Of a stretch of 64,000 bases of DNA, positions 37,637 through 52,299 are shown one piece after another. The stretch's first letter is position 1; each line of letters opens with the position of its first letter. Origin of the DNA: Clusia tigrina (lineage: Eukaryota; Arthropoda; Insecta; Diptera; Clusiidae); NCBI GenBank assembly GCA_920105625.2, contig OV050030.1, positions 215,000,325 to 215,064,324 on the forward strand, in the 5' to 3' direction. The notes below the pieces were generated by a model. It saw nothing but the letters and a program-made list of their open reading frames with translations, made no database searches and was not told where the DNA came from. The translations under genes and the position numbers were made by a program.

Positions 37637-38496
37637 AGCTTAATAAAATCTTGAAATTTTGTTACAATAAAGTACTCGAGCCTCTTATCAATTTAAGCTA
37701 TCGCTCATAGCTATACTACCCTTGAGTCCCAAATCAAACACTGATAAAACTTCAAATGGCCCTAACTTCTATACGGTGCGTCCCACACCTATAAAAGTTT
37801 GCAACAATCAAATGCTTGCCAGATTTTACTGGATCGTCATAAAACCTTGAAATTTTGTGACAATAAAGTACTCGAGCCTCTTGTCAATTTAAGCTATCGC
37901 TCAGAGCTATGCTACCCTCGAGTCCCAAATCAAACACTGATAAAACTTCAAATGGGATTATTTTCTAGACGGTGCGTCCAATACCTATCAAAGTTTGCAA
38001 CAATCAAATGCTTGTAACTTTTTACTGGAGCGTCATAAAACCTTGAAATTTGGTGACAATAAAGTACTCGAGCCTCTTATCAATTCAAGTTATCGCTCAT
38101 AGCTATGCTACCCTTGAGTCCCAAATCAAACACTGATAAAACTTCAAATGGCCATAACTTCTATACGGTGCGTCCTATACCTATCAAAGTTTGCAACAAT
38201 CAAATGCTTGTAGCTTTTTACTGGAGCTTAATAAAATCTTGAAATTTTGTGACAATAAAGTACTCGAGCCTCTTATAAATTTAAGCTATCGCTCATAGCT
38301 ATGCTACCCTTGAGTCGCAAATCAAACAGTGATAAAACTTCAAATGGCCCTAACTTCTATACGGTGCGTCCCATACCTATCAAAGTTTGTAACAATCAAA
38401 TGCTTGCAACTTTTTACTGGAGCGTCATAATAACTTGAAATTTTGTGACAATAAAGTACTCGAGCCTCTTGTCAATTTAAGCTATCACTCATAACT

Positions 38497-40046
38497 ATGC
38501 TACCCTTGAGTCCCAAATCAACCACTGCTCAAACTTCAAATGACCCTTACGGTGCTTCCTATACCTATCAAAGTTTGCAACAATCAAATGCTTGGAAATT
38601 TTTGCTGGAGCGTCATAAAATCTTGAAATTTTGTGACAATAAAGTACTCGAGCCTCTTATCAATTTAAGCTATCGCTCATAGCTATGCTACCCTTGAGTC
38701 CCAAATCAAACACTGATAAAACTTAAAATGGCCTCACTTCTATACGATGCGTCCTATACCTATCAAAGTATTCAACAATCAAATGCTTGTAACTTTTTAT
38801 TGGAGCGTAATAAAGTCTTGAAATTTTGTGACAATAAAGTAGTCGAGCCTCTTGTCAATTTAAGGTATCGCTCATAGCTATGCTAGCCTTGAGTCCCAAA
38901 TCAAAAGATGATAAAACTTCAAATGGCCCTAACTTCTATACGGTGCGATCTATACCTATGAAAGTATGCAACAATCAAATGCATGCAACTTTTTACTGGA
39001 GCTCAATAAAATCTTGAAATTTTGTGACAATAAAGTACTCGAGCCTCTTATCAATTTAAGCTATCGCTCATAGCTCTGATAACCTTGAGTCCCAAATCAA
39101 ACACTGATAAAACTTCAAATGGCCCTAACTTCTATACGGTGCGATATACACCTATCAAAGTTTGCAACAATCAAATGTTTGTAGCTTTTTACTGGAGCTT
39201 AATAAAATCTTGAAATTTTGTGACAATAAAATACTCGAGCCTCTTGTCAATTTAAGCTATCTCTCATAGCTATGCTACCCTTGAGTCCCAAATCAACCAC
39301 TGCTCAAACTTCAAATGACCCTTACGGTGCTTCCTATACCTATCAAAGTTTGCAACAATCAAATGCTTGGAAATTTTTGCTGGAGCGTCATAAAATCTTG
39401 AAATTTTGTGACAATAAAGTACTCGAGCCTCTTATCAATTTAAGCTATCGCTCATAGCTATGCTACCCTTGAGTCCCAAATCAAACACTGATAAAACTTA
39501 AAATGGCCTCACTTCTATACGATGCGTCCTATACCTATCAAAGTATTCAACAATCAAATGCTTGTAACTTTTTATTGGAGCGTAATAAAGTCTTGAAATT
39601 TTGTGACAATAAAGTAGTCGAGCCTCTTGTCAATTTAAGGTATCGCTCATAGCTATGCTAGCCTTGAGTCCCAAATCAAAAGATGATAAAACTTCAAATG
39701 GCCCTAACTTCTATACGGTGCGATCTATACCTATGAAAGTATGCAACAATCAAATGCATGCAACTTTTTACTGGAGCTCAATAAAATCTTGAAATTTTGT
39801 GAGAATAAAGTACTCGAGCCTCTTATCAATTTAAGCTATCGCTCATAGCTCTGATAACCTTGAGTCCCAAATCAAACACTGATAAAACTTCAAATGGCCC
39901 TAACTTCTATACGGTGCGATATACACCTATCAAAGTTTGCAACAATCAAATGTTTGTAGCTTTTTACTGGAGCTTAATAAAATCTTGAAATTTTGTGACA
40001 ATAAAATACTCGAGCCTCTTGTCAATTTCAGCTATCTCTCATAGCT
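38497..40046 (+). repeat. 775-bp tandem duplication (4 monomers x 2)
   Basis: 38497-39271 and 39272-40046 are almost identical, sharing the 188-bp monomer with TTACGGTGCTTCC and the following GGCCTCACTTC, CAAAAGATG and CTCTGATAACC types in order. The only differences seen by eye are single bases, for example GACAATAAAG versus GAGAATAAAG in the third monomer. A recent four-monomer duplication. Confidence 0.9.
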
Positions 40047-43000
40047 ATGCTACCCTTGAGTCCCAAATCAAACACTGATAAAACTTCAAATCGCCCTAAC
40101 TTCTATACGGTGCGTCCGACACCTATAAAAGTTTGCAACAATCAAATGCTTGCAAGTTTTTACTGGAGCGTCATAAAACCTTGAAATTTTGTGACAATAA
40201 AGTCCTCGAGCCTCTTATTAATTTAAGCTATCGCTCATAGCTATGCTACCATTGAGTGCCAAATCAAACACTGATAAAGCTTCAAATGGCCCTAACTTCT
40301 ATACGGTGCCTCCTATACCTATCAAAGTTTTCAACAATCAAATGCTTGTAACTTTTTATTGGAGCGTAATAAAGTCTTGAAATTTTGTGACAATAAAGTA
40401 GTCGAGCCTCTTGTCAATTTAAAGTATCGCTCATAGCTATGCTAGGCTTGAGTCCCAAATCAAAGACTGATAAAACTTCAAATGGCCATAACTTCTATAC
40501 GATGCGTCCTATACCTATCAAAGTTTGCAACAATCAAATGCTTGTAACTTTTTACTGGAGCTTAAAAAAATCTTGAAATTTTGTGACAATAAAGTACTCG
40601 AGCCTCTTGTCAATTTAAGCTATCTCTCATAGCTATGCTACCCTTGAGTCCCAAATCAAACACTGATAAAACTTCAAATCGCCCTAACTTCTGTGCGGTG
40701 CGTCCCACACCTATAAAAGTTTGCAACAATCAAATGCTTGGAAATTTTTGCTGGAGCGTCATAAAATCTTGAAATTTTGTGACAATAAAGTACTCGAGCC
40801 TCTTATCAATTTAAGCTATCGCTCATAGCTATGCTACCCTTGAGTCCCAAATCAAACACTGATAAAACTTAAAATGGCCTCACTTCTATACGATGCGTCC
40901 TATACCTATCAAAGTATTCAACAATCAAATGCTTGTAACTTTTTATTGGAGCGTAATAAAGTCTTGAAATTTTGTGACAATAAAGTAGTCGAGCCTCTTG
41001 TCAATTTAAGGTATCGCTCATAGCTATGCTAGCCTTGAGTCCCAAATCAAAAGATGATAAAACTTCAAATGGCCCTAACTTCTATACGGTGCGATCTATA
41101 CCTATCAAAGTATGCAACATTCAAATGCATGCAACTTTTTACTGGAGCTCAATAAAATCTTGAAATTTTGTGAGAATAAAGTACTCGAGCCTCTTATCAA
41201 TTTAAGCTATCGCTCATAGCTCTGATAACCTTGAGTCCCAAATCAAACACTGATAAAACTTCAAATGGCCCTAACTTCTATACGGTGCGATATACACCTA
41301 TTAAAGTTTGCAACAATCAAATGTTTGTAGCTTTTTACTGGAGCTTAATAAAATCTTGAAATTTTGTGACAATAAAATACTCGAGCCTCTTGTCAATTTA
41401 AGCTATCTCTCATAGCTATGCTACCCTTGAGTCCCAAATCAAACACTGATAAAACTTCAAATCGCCCTAACTTCTATACGGTGCGTCCGACACCTATAAA
41501 AGTTTGCAACAATCAAATGCTTGCAAGTTCTTACTGGAGCGTCATAAAACCTTGAAATTTTGTGACAATAAAGTCCTCGAGCCTCTTATTAATTTAAGCT
41601 ATCGCTCATAGCTATGCTACCATTGAGTGCCAAATCAAACACTGATAAAGCTTCAAATGGCCCTAACTTCTATACGGTGCCTCCTATACCTATCAAAGTT
41701 TTCAACAATCAAATGCTTGTAACTTTTTATTGGAGCGTAATAAAGTCTTGAAATTTTGTGACAATAAAGTAGTCGAGCCTCTTGTCAATTTAAAGTATCG
41801 CTCATAGCTATGCTAGCCTTGAGTCCCAAATCAAAGACTGATAAAACTTCAAATGGCCATAACTTCTATACGATGCGTCCTATACCTATCAAAGTTTGCA
41901 ACAATCAAATGCTTGTAACTTTTTACTGGAGCTTAAAAAAATCTTGAAATTTTGTGACAATAAAGTACTCGAGCCTCTTGTCAATTTAAGCTATCTCTCA
42001 TAGCTATGCTACCCTTGAGTCCCAAATCAAACACTGATAAAACTTCAAATCGCCCTAACTTCTGTGCGGTGCGTCCCACACCTATAAAAGATTGCAACAA
42101 TCAAATGCTTGCAAGTTTTTACTGGAGCGTCATAAAACCTTGAAATTTAGTGACAATAAAGTACTCGAGCCTCTTATTAATTTAAGCTATCGCTCATAGC
42201 TATGCTACCCTCGAGTCCCAAATCAAACACTGATAAAACTTCAAATGGCCCTAACTTCTATACGGTGCGTCCTACACCTATCAAAGTTTGCAACAATCAA
42301 ATGCTTGTAACTTTTTACTGGAGAGTCATAAAACCTGGAAATTTGGTGACAATAAAGTACTCGAGCCTCTTATCAATTCAAGCTATCGCTCATAGCTATG
42401 CTACTCTTGAGTCTCAAATCAAACACTGATAAAACTTCAAATGGCCCTAACTTCTATACGGTGCGTCCTATAACTATCAGAGTTTGCAATAATAAAATGC
42501 TTGTAACTTTTTACTGGAGCTTAATAAAATCTTGAAATTTTGTGACAATAAAGTACTCGAGCCTCTTATCAATTTAAGCTATAACTCATAGCTATGCTAC
42601 CCTTGAGTCCCAAATCAAACACTGATAAAACTTCAAATGGCCATAACTTCTATACGGTGCGTCCTATACCTATCAAAGTTTGCAACAATCAAATGCTTGT
42701 AGCTTTTTACTGGAGCTTAATAAAATCTTGAAATTTTGTGACAATAAAGTACTCGAGCCTCTTATCAATTTAAGCTATCGCTCATAGCTATGCTACCCTT
42801 GAGTCGCAAATCAAACACTGATAAAACTTCAAATGGCCCTAACTTCTATACGGTGCGTCCCATACCTATCAAAGTTTGTAACAATCAAATGCTTGCAACT
42901 TTTTACTGGAGCGTCATAATAACTTGAAATTTTGTGACAATAAAGTACTCGAGCCTCTTGTCAATTTAAGCTATCACTCATAACTATGCTACCCTTGAGT

Positions 43001-46000
43001 CCCATATCAACCACTGCTAAAACTTCAAATGGCCCTTACGGTGCGTCCTATACCTATCAAAGTTTGCAACAATCAAATGCTTGGAAATTTTTGCTGGAGC
43101 GTCATAAAATCTTGAAATTTTGTGACAATAAAGTACTCGAGCCTCTTATCAATTTAAGCTATCGGTCATAGCTATGCTACCCTTGAGTCCCAAATCAAAC
43201 ACTGATAAAACTTAAAATGGCCTCACTTCTATACGATGCGTCCTACACCTATCAAAGTATTCAACAATCAAATGCTTGTAACTTTTTATTGGAGCGTAAT
43301 AAAGTCTTGAAATTTTGTGACAATAAAGTAGTCGAGCCTCTTGTCAATTTAAGGTATCGCTCATAGCTATGCTAGCCTTGAGTCCCAAATCAAAAGATGA
43401 TCAAACTTCAAATGGCCCTAACTTCTATACGGTGCGATCTATACCTATCAAAGTATGCAACATTCAAATGCATGCAACTTTTTACTGGAGCTCAATAAAA
43501 TCTTGAAATTTTGTGAGAATAAAGTACTTGAGCCTCTTATCAATTTAAGCTATCGCTCATAGCTCTGATACCCTTGAGTCCCAAATCAAACACTGATAAA
43601 ACTTCAAATGGCCCTAACTTCTATACGGTGCGATATACACCTATCAAAGTTTGCAACAATCAAATGCTTGTAGCTTTTTACTGGAGCTTAATAAAATCTT
43701 GAAATTTTGTGACAATAAAATACTCGAGCCTCTTGTCAATTTAAGTTATCTCTCATAGCTATGCTACCCTTGAGTCCCAAATCAAACACTGATAAAACTT
43801 CAAATCGCCCTAACTTCTATACGGTGCGTCCGACACCTATAAAAGTTTGCAACAATCAAATGCTTGCAAGTTTTTACTGGAGCGTCATAAAACCTTGAAA
43901 TTTTGTGACAATAAAGTCCTCGAGCCTCTTATTAATTTAAGCTATCGCTTATAGCTATGCTACCATTGAGTGCCAAATCAAACACTGATAAAGCCTCAAA
44001 TGGCCCTAACTTCTATACGGTGCGTCCTATACCTATCAAAGTTTTCAAGAATCAAATGCTTGTAACTTTTTATTGGAGCGTAATAAAGTCTTGAAATTTT
44101 GTGACAATAAAGTAGTCGAGCCTCTTGTCAATTTAAAGTATCGCTCATAGCTATGCTAGCCTTGAGTCCCAAATCAAAGACTGATAAAACTTCAAATGGC
44201 CCTAACTTCTATACGGTGCGATCTATTCCTATCAAAGTATACAACATTCAAATGCTTGTAACTTTTTACTGGAGCTTAATAAAATCTTGAAATTTTGTGA
44301 CAATAAAGTACTCGAGAGTCTTATCAATTTAAGCTATCGCTCATAGCTATGCTACCCTTGAGTCCCAAATCAAACACTGATAAAACTTCAAATGGCCCTA
44401 ACTTCTGTGCGGTGCGTCCCACACCTATAAAAGTTTGCAACAATCAAATGCTTGCCAGTTTTTACTGTATCGTCATAAAACCTTGAAATTTTGTGACAAT
44501 AAAGTACTCGAGCCTCTTGTCAATTTAAGCTATCGCTCATAGCTATGCTACCCTCGAGTCCCAAATCATACACTGATAAAACTTCAAATGGGATTAACTT
44601 CTAGACGGTGCGTCCAATACCTATCAAAGTTTGCAACAATCAAATGCTTGTAACTTTTTACTGGAGCGTCATAAAATCTTGAAATTTTGTGTCAATAAAG
44701 TCCTCGAGCCTCTTTTCAATTCAAGTTGTCGCTCATAGCTATGCCACCCTTGAGTACCAAATCAAACACTGATAAAACTTCAAATGGCCATAACTTCTAT
44801 ACGATGCGTCCTATACCTATCAAAGTTTGCAACAATCAAATGCTTGTAACTTTTTACTGGAGCTTAAAAAAATCTTGAAATTTTGTGACAATAAAGTACT
44901 CGAGCCTCTTGTCAATTTAAGCTATCTCTCATAGCTATGCTACCCTTGAGTCCCAAATCAAACACTGATAAAACTTCAAATCGCCCTAACTTCTATACGG
45001 TGCGTCCGACACCTATAAAAGTTTGCAACAATCAAATGCTTGCAAGTTTTTACTGGAGCGTCATAAAACCTTGAAATTTTGTGACAATAAAGTACTCGAG
45101 CCTCTTATTAATTTAAGCTATCGCTCATAGCTATGCTACCCTCGAGTCCCAAATCAAACACTGATAAAACTTCAAATGGCCCTAACTTCTATACGGTGCG
45201 TCCTACACCTATCAAAGTCTGCAACAATCAAATGCTTGTAACTTTTTACTGGAGAGTCATAAAACCTGGAAATTTGGTGACAATAAAGTAGTCGAGCCTC
45301 TTATCAATTCAAGCTATCGCTCATAGCTATGCTACCCTTGAGTCTCAAATCAAACACTGATAAAACTTCAAATGGCCCTAACTTCTATACGGTGCGTCCT
45401 ATAACTATCAGAGTTTGCAACAATAAAATGCTTGTAACTTTTTACTGGAGCTTAATAAAACCTTGAAATTTGGTGACAATAAAGTACTCGAGCCTCTTAT
45501 CAATTCAAGTTATCGCTCATAGCTATGCTACCCTTGAGTCCCAAATCAAACACTGATAAAACTTCAAATGGCCATAACTTCTATACGGTGCGTCCTATAC
45601 CTATCAAAGTTTGCAACAATCAAATGCTTGTAGCTTTTTACTGGAGCTTAATAAAATCTTGAAATTTTGTGACAATAAAGTACTCGAGCCTCTTATCAAT
45701 TTAAGCTATCGCTCATAGCTATGCTACCCTTGAGTCGCAAATCAAACACTGATAAAACTTCAAATGGCCCTAACTTCTATACGGTGCGTCCCATACCTAT
45801 CAAAGTTTGTAACAATCAAATGCTTGTAACTTTTTATTGGAGCGTAATAAAGTCTTGAAATTTTGTGACAATAAAGTAGTCGAGCCTCTTGTCAATTTAA
45901 GGTATCGCTCATAGCTATGCTAGCCTTGAGTCCCAAATGAAAAGATGATAAAACTTCAAATGGGATTAACTTCTAGACGGTGCGTCCAATACCTATCAAA

Positions 46001-49000
46001 GTTTGCAACAATCAAATGCTTGTAACTTTTTACTGGAGCGTCATAATAACTTGAAATTTTGTGACAATAAAGTACTCGAGCCTCTTGTCAATTTAAGCTA
46101 TCACTCATAACTATGCTACCCTTGAGTCCCAAATCAACCACTGCTCAAACTTCAAATGACCCTTACGGTGCTTCCTATACCTATCAAAGTTTGCAACAAT
46201 CAAATGCTTGGAAATTTTTGCTGGAGCGTCATAAAATCTTGAAATTTTGTGACAATAAAGTACTCGAGCCTCTTATCAATTTAAGCTATCGCTCATAGCT
46301 ATGCTACCCTTGAGTCCCAAATCAAACTCTGATAAAACTTAAAATGGCCTCACTTCTATACGATGCGTCCTATACCTATCAAAGTATTCAACAATCAAAT
46401 GCTTGTAACTTTTTATTGGAGCGTAATAAAGTCTTGAAATTTTGTGACAATAAAGTAGTCGAGCCTCTTGTCAATTTAAGGTATCGCTCATAGCTATGCT
46501 AGCCTTGAGTCCCAAATCAAAAGATGATAAAACTTCAAATGGCCCTAACTTCTATACGGTGCGATCTATACCTATCAAAGTATGCAACATTCAAATGCAT
46601 GCAACTTTTTACTGGAGCTCAATAAAATCTTGAAATTTTGTGAGAATAAAGTACTCGAGCCTCTTATCAATTTAAGCTATCGCTCATAGCTCTGATAACC
46701 TTGAGTCCCAAATCAAACACTGATAAAACTTCAAATGGCCCTAACTTCTATACGGTGCGATATACACCTATCAAAGTTTGCAACAATCAAATGTTTGTAG
46801 CTTTTTACTGGAGCTTAATAAAATCTTGAAATTTTGTGACAATAAAATACTCGAGCCTCTTGTCAATTTAAGCTATCTCTCATAGCTATGCTACCCTTGA
46901 GTCCCAAATCAAACACTGATAAAACTTCAAATCGCCCTAACTTCTATACGGTGCGTCCGACACCTATAAAAGTTTGCAACAATCAAATGCTTGCAAGTTC
47001 TTACTGGAGCGTCATAAAACCTTGAAATTTTGTGACAATAAAGTCCTCGAGCCTCTTATTAATTTAAGCTATCGCTCATAGCTATGCTACCATTGAGTGC
47101 CAAATTAAACACTGATAAAGCTTCAAATGGCCCTAACTTCTATACGGTGCCTCCTATACCTATCAAAGTTTTCAACAATCAAATGCTTGTAACTTTTTAT
47201 TGGAGCGTAATAAAGTCTTGAAATTTTGTGACAATAAAGTAGTAGTCGAGCCTCTTGTCAATTTAAAGTATCGCTCATAGCTATGCTAGCCTTGAGTCCC
47301 AAATCAAAGACTGATAAAACTTCAAATGGCCATAACTTCTATACGATGCGTCCTATACCTATCAAAGTTTGCAACAATCAAATGCTTGTAACTTTTTACT
47401 GGAGCTTAAAAAAATCTTGAAATTTTGTGACAATAAAGTACTCGAGCCTCTTGTCAATTTAAGCTATCTCTCATAGCTATGCTACCCTTGAGTCCCAAAT
47501 CAAACACTGATAAAACTTCAAATGGCCCTAACTTCTATACGGTGCGATATACACCTATCAAAGTTTGCAACAATCAAATGTTTGTAGCTTTTTACTGGAG
47601 CTTAATAAAATCTTGAAATTTTGTGACAATAAAATACTCGAGCCTCTTGTCAATTTAAGCTATCTCTCATAGCTATGCTACCCTTGAGTCCCAAATCAAA
47701 CACTGATAAAACTTCAAATCGCCCTAACTTCTATACGGTGCGTCCGACACCTATAAAAGTTTGCAACAATCAAATGCTTGCAAGTTCTTACTGGAGCGTC
47801 ATAAAACCTTGAAATTTTGTGACAATAAATTCCTCGAGCCTCTTATTAATTTAAGCTATCGCTCATAGCTATGCTACCATTGAGTGCCAAATCAAACACT
47901 GATAAAGCTTCAAATGCCCCTAACTTCTATACGGTGCCTCCTATACCTATCAAAGTTTTCAACAATCAAATGCTTGTAACTTTTTATTGGAGCGTAATAA
48001 AGTCTTGAAATTTTGTGACAATAAAGTAGTCGAGCCTCTTGTCAATTTAAAGTATCGCTCATAGCTATGCTAGCCTTGAGTCCCAAATCAAAGACTGATA
48101 AAACTTCAAATGGCCATAACTTCTATACGATGCGTCCTATACCTATCAAAGTTTGCAACAATCAAATGCTTGTAACTTTTTACTGGAGCTTAAAAAAATC
48201 TTGAAATTTTGTGACAATAAAGTACTCGAGCCTCTTGTCAATTTAAGCTATCTCTCATAGCTATGCTACCCTTGAGTCCCAAATCAAACACTGATAAAAC
48301 TTCAAATCGCCCTAACTTCTGTGCGGTGCGTCCCACACCTATAAAAGTTTGCAACAATCAAATGCTTGCAAGTTTTTACTGGAGCGTCATAAAACCTTGA
48401 AATTTTGTGACAATAAAGTACTCGAGCCTCTTATTAATTTAAGCTATCGCTCATAGCTATGCTACCCTCGAGTCCCAAATCAAACACTGATAAAACTTCA
48501 AATGGCCCTAACTTCTATACGGTGCGTCCTACACCTATCAAAGTTTGCAACAATCAAATGCTTGTAACTTTTTACTGGAGAGTCATAAAACCTGGAAATT
48601 TGGTGACAATAAAGTACTCGAGCCTCTTATCAATTCAAGCTATCGCTCATAGCTATGCTACCCTTGAGTCTCAAATCAAACACTGATAAAACTTCAAATG
48701 GCCCTAACTTCTATACGGTGCGTCCTATAACTATCAGAGTTTGCAATAATAAAATGCTTGTAACTTTTTACTGGAGCTTAGTAAAATCTTGAAATTTTGT
48801 GACAATAAAGTACTCGAGCCTCTTATCAATTTAAGCTATAACTCATAGCTATGCTACCCTTGAGTCCCAAATCAAACACTGATAAAACTTCAAATGGCCA
48901 TAACTTCTATACGGTGCGTCCTATACCTATCAAAGTTTGCAACAATCAAATGCTTGTAGCTTTTTACTGGAGCTTAATAAAATCTTGAAATTTTGTGACA

Positions 49001-52000
49001 ATAAAGTACTCGAGCCTCTTATCAATTTAAGCTATCGCTCATAGCTATGCTACCCTTGAGTCGCAAATCAAACACTGATAAAACTTCAAATGGCTCTAAC
49101 TTCTATACGGTGCGTCCCATACCTATCAAAGTTTGTAACAATCAAATGCTTGCAACTTTTTACTGGAGCGTCATAATAACTTGAAATTTTGTGACAATAA
49201 AGTACTCGAGCCTCTTGTCAATTTAAGCTATCACTCATAACTATGCTACCCTTGAGTCCCATATCAACCACTGCTAAAACTTCAAATGGCCCTTACGGTG
49301 CGTCCTATACCTATCAAAGTTTGCAACAATCAAATGCTTGGAAATTTTTGCTGGAGAGTCATAAAACCTTGAAATTTTGTGACAATAAAGTCCTCGAGCC
49401 TCTTATTAATTTAAGCTATCGCTCATAGCTATGCTACCATTGAGTGCCAAATCAAACACTGATAAAGCCTCAAATGGCCCTAACTTCTATACGGTGCGTC
49501 CTATACCTAACAAAGTTTTCAACAATCAAATGCTTGTAACTTTTTATTGGAGCGTAATAAAGTCTTGAAATTTTGTGACAATAAAGTAGTCGAGCCTCTT
49601 GTCAATTTAAAGTATCGCTCATAGCTATGCTAGCCTTGAGTCCCAAATCAAAGACTGATAAAACTTCAAATGGCCCTAACTTCTATACGGTGCGATCTAT
49701 TCCTATCAAAGTATACAACATTCAAATGCTTGTAACTTTTTACTGGAGCTTAATAAAATCTTGAAATTTTGTGACAATAAAGTACTCGAGAGTCTTATCA
49801 ATTTAAGCAATCGCTCATAGCTATGCTACCCTTGAGTCCCAAATCAAACACTGATAAAACTTCAAATGGCCCTAACTTCTGTGCGGTGCGTCCCACACCT
49901 ATAAAAGTTTGCAACAATCAAATGCTTGCCAGTTTTTACTGGATCGTCATAAAACCTTGAAATTTTGTGACAATAAAGTACTCGAGCCTCTTGTCAATTT
50001 AAGCTATCGCTCATAGCTATGCTACCCTCGAGTCCCAAATCAAACACTGATAAAACTTCAAATGGGATTAACTTCTAGACGGTGCGTCCAATACCTATCA
50101 AAATTTGCAACAATCAAATGCTTGTAACTTTTTACTGGAGCGTCATAAAATCTTGAAATTTTGTGTCAATAAAGTCCTCGAGCCTCTTTTCAATTCAAGT
50201 TGTCGCTCATAGCTATGCCACCCTTGAGTCCCAAATCAAACACTGATAAAACTTCAAATGGCCATAACTTCTATACGATGCGTCCTATACCTATCAAAGT
50301 TTGCAACAATCAAATGCTTGTAACTTTTTACTGGAGCTTAAAAAAATCTTGAAATTTTGTGACAATAAAGTACTCGAGCCTCTTGTCAATTTAAGCTATC
50401 TCTCATAGCTATGCTACCCTTGAGTCCCAAATCAAACACTGATAAAACTTCAAATCGCCCTAACTTCTATACGGTGCGTCCGACACCTATAAAAGTTTGC
50501 AACAATCAAATGCTTGCAAGTTTTTACTGGAGCGTCATAAAACCTTGAAATTTTGTGACAATAAAGTACTCGAGCCTCTTATTAATTTAAGCTATCGCTC
50601 ATAGCTATGCTACCCTCGAGTCCCAAATCAAACACTGATAAAACTTCAAATGGCCCTAACTTCTATACGGTGCGTCCTACACCTATCAAAGTTTGCAACA
50701 ATCAAATGCTTGTAACTTTTTACTGGAGAGTCATAAAACCTGGAAATTTGGTGACAATAAAGTAGTCGAGCCTCTTATCAATTCAAGCTATCGCTCATAG
50801 CTATGCTACCCTTGAGTCTCAAATCAAACACTGATAAAACTTCAAATGGCCCTAACTTCTATACGGTGCGTCCTATAACTATCAGAGTTTGCAACAATAA
50901 AATGCTTGTAACTTTTTACTGGAGCTTAAAAAAACCTTGAAATTTGGTGACAATAAAGTACTCGAGCCTCTTCTCAATTCAAGTTATCGCTCATAGCTAT
51001 GCTACCCTTGAGTCCCAAATCAAACACTGATAAAACTTCAAATGGCCATAACTTCTATACGGTGCGTCCCACACCTATAAAAGTTTGCAACAATCAAATG
51101 CTTGTAGCTTTTTACTGGAGCTTAATAAAATCTTGAAATTTTGTGACAATAAAGTACTCGAGCCTCTTATCAATTTAAGCTATCGCTCATAGCTATGCTA
51201 CCCTTGAGTCGCAAATCAAACACTGATAAAACTTCAAATGGCCCTAACTTCTATACGGTGCGTCCCATACCTATCAAAGTTTGTAACAATCAAATGCTTG
51301 CAACTTTTTACTGGAGCGTCGTAATAACTTGAAATTTTGTGACAATAAAGTACTCGAGCCTCTTGTCAATTTAAGCTATCACTCATAACTATGCTACCCT
51401 TGAGTCCCAAATCAACCACTGCTCAAACTTCAAATGACCCTTACGGTGCTTCCTATACCTATCAAAGTTTGCAACAATCAAATGCTTGGAAATTTTTGCT
51501 GGAGCGTCATAAAATCTTGAAATTTTGTGACAATAAAGTACTCGAGCCTCTTATCAATTTAAGCTATCGCTCATAGCTATGCTACCCTTGAGTCCCAAAT
51601 CAAACTCTGATAAAACTTAAAATGGCCTCACTTCTATACGATGCGTCCTATACCTATCAAAGTATTCAACAATCAAATACTTGTAACTTTTTATTGGAGC
51701 GTAATAAAGTCTTGAAATTTTGTGACAATAAAGTAGTCGAGCCTCTTGTCAATTTAAGGTATCGCTCATAGCTATGCTAGCCTTGAGTCCCAAATCAAAA
51801 GATGATAAAACTTCAAATGGCCCTAACTTCTATACGGTGCGATCTATACCTATCAAAGTATGCAACATTCAAATGCATGCAACTTTTTACTGGAGCTCAA
51901 TAAAATCTTGAAATTTTGTGAGAATAAAGTACTCGAGCCTCTTATCAATTTAAGCTATCGCTCATAGCTCTGATAACCTTGAGTCCCAAATCAAACACTG

Positions 52001-52299
52001 ATAAAACTTCAAATGGCCCTAACTTCTATACGGTGCGATATACACCTATCAAAGTTTGCAACAATCAAATGTTTGTAGCTTTTTACTGGAGCTTAATAAA
52101 ATCTTGAAATTTTGTGACAATAAAATACTCGAGCCTCTTGTCAATTTAAGCTATCTCTCATAGCTATGCTACCCTTGAGTCCCAAATCAAACACTGATAA
52201 AACTTCAAATCGCCCTAACTTCTATACGGTGCGTCCGTCACCTATAAAAGTTTGCAACAATCAAATCCTTGCAAGTTTTTACTGGAGCGTCATAAAACC

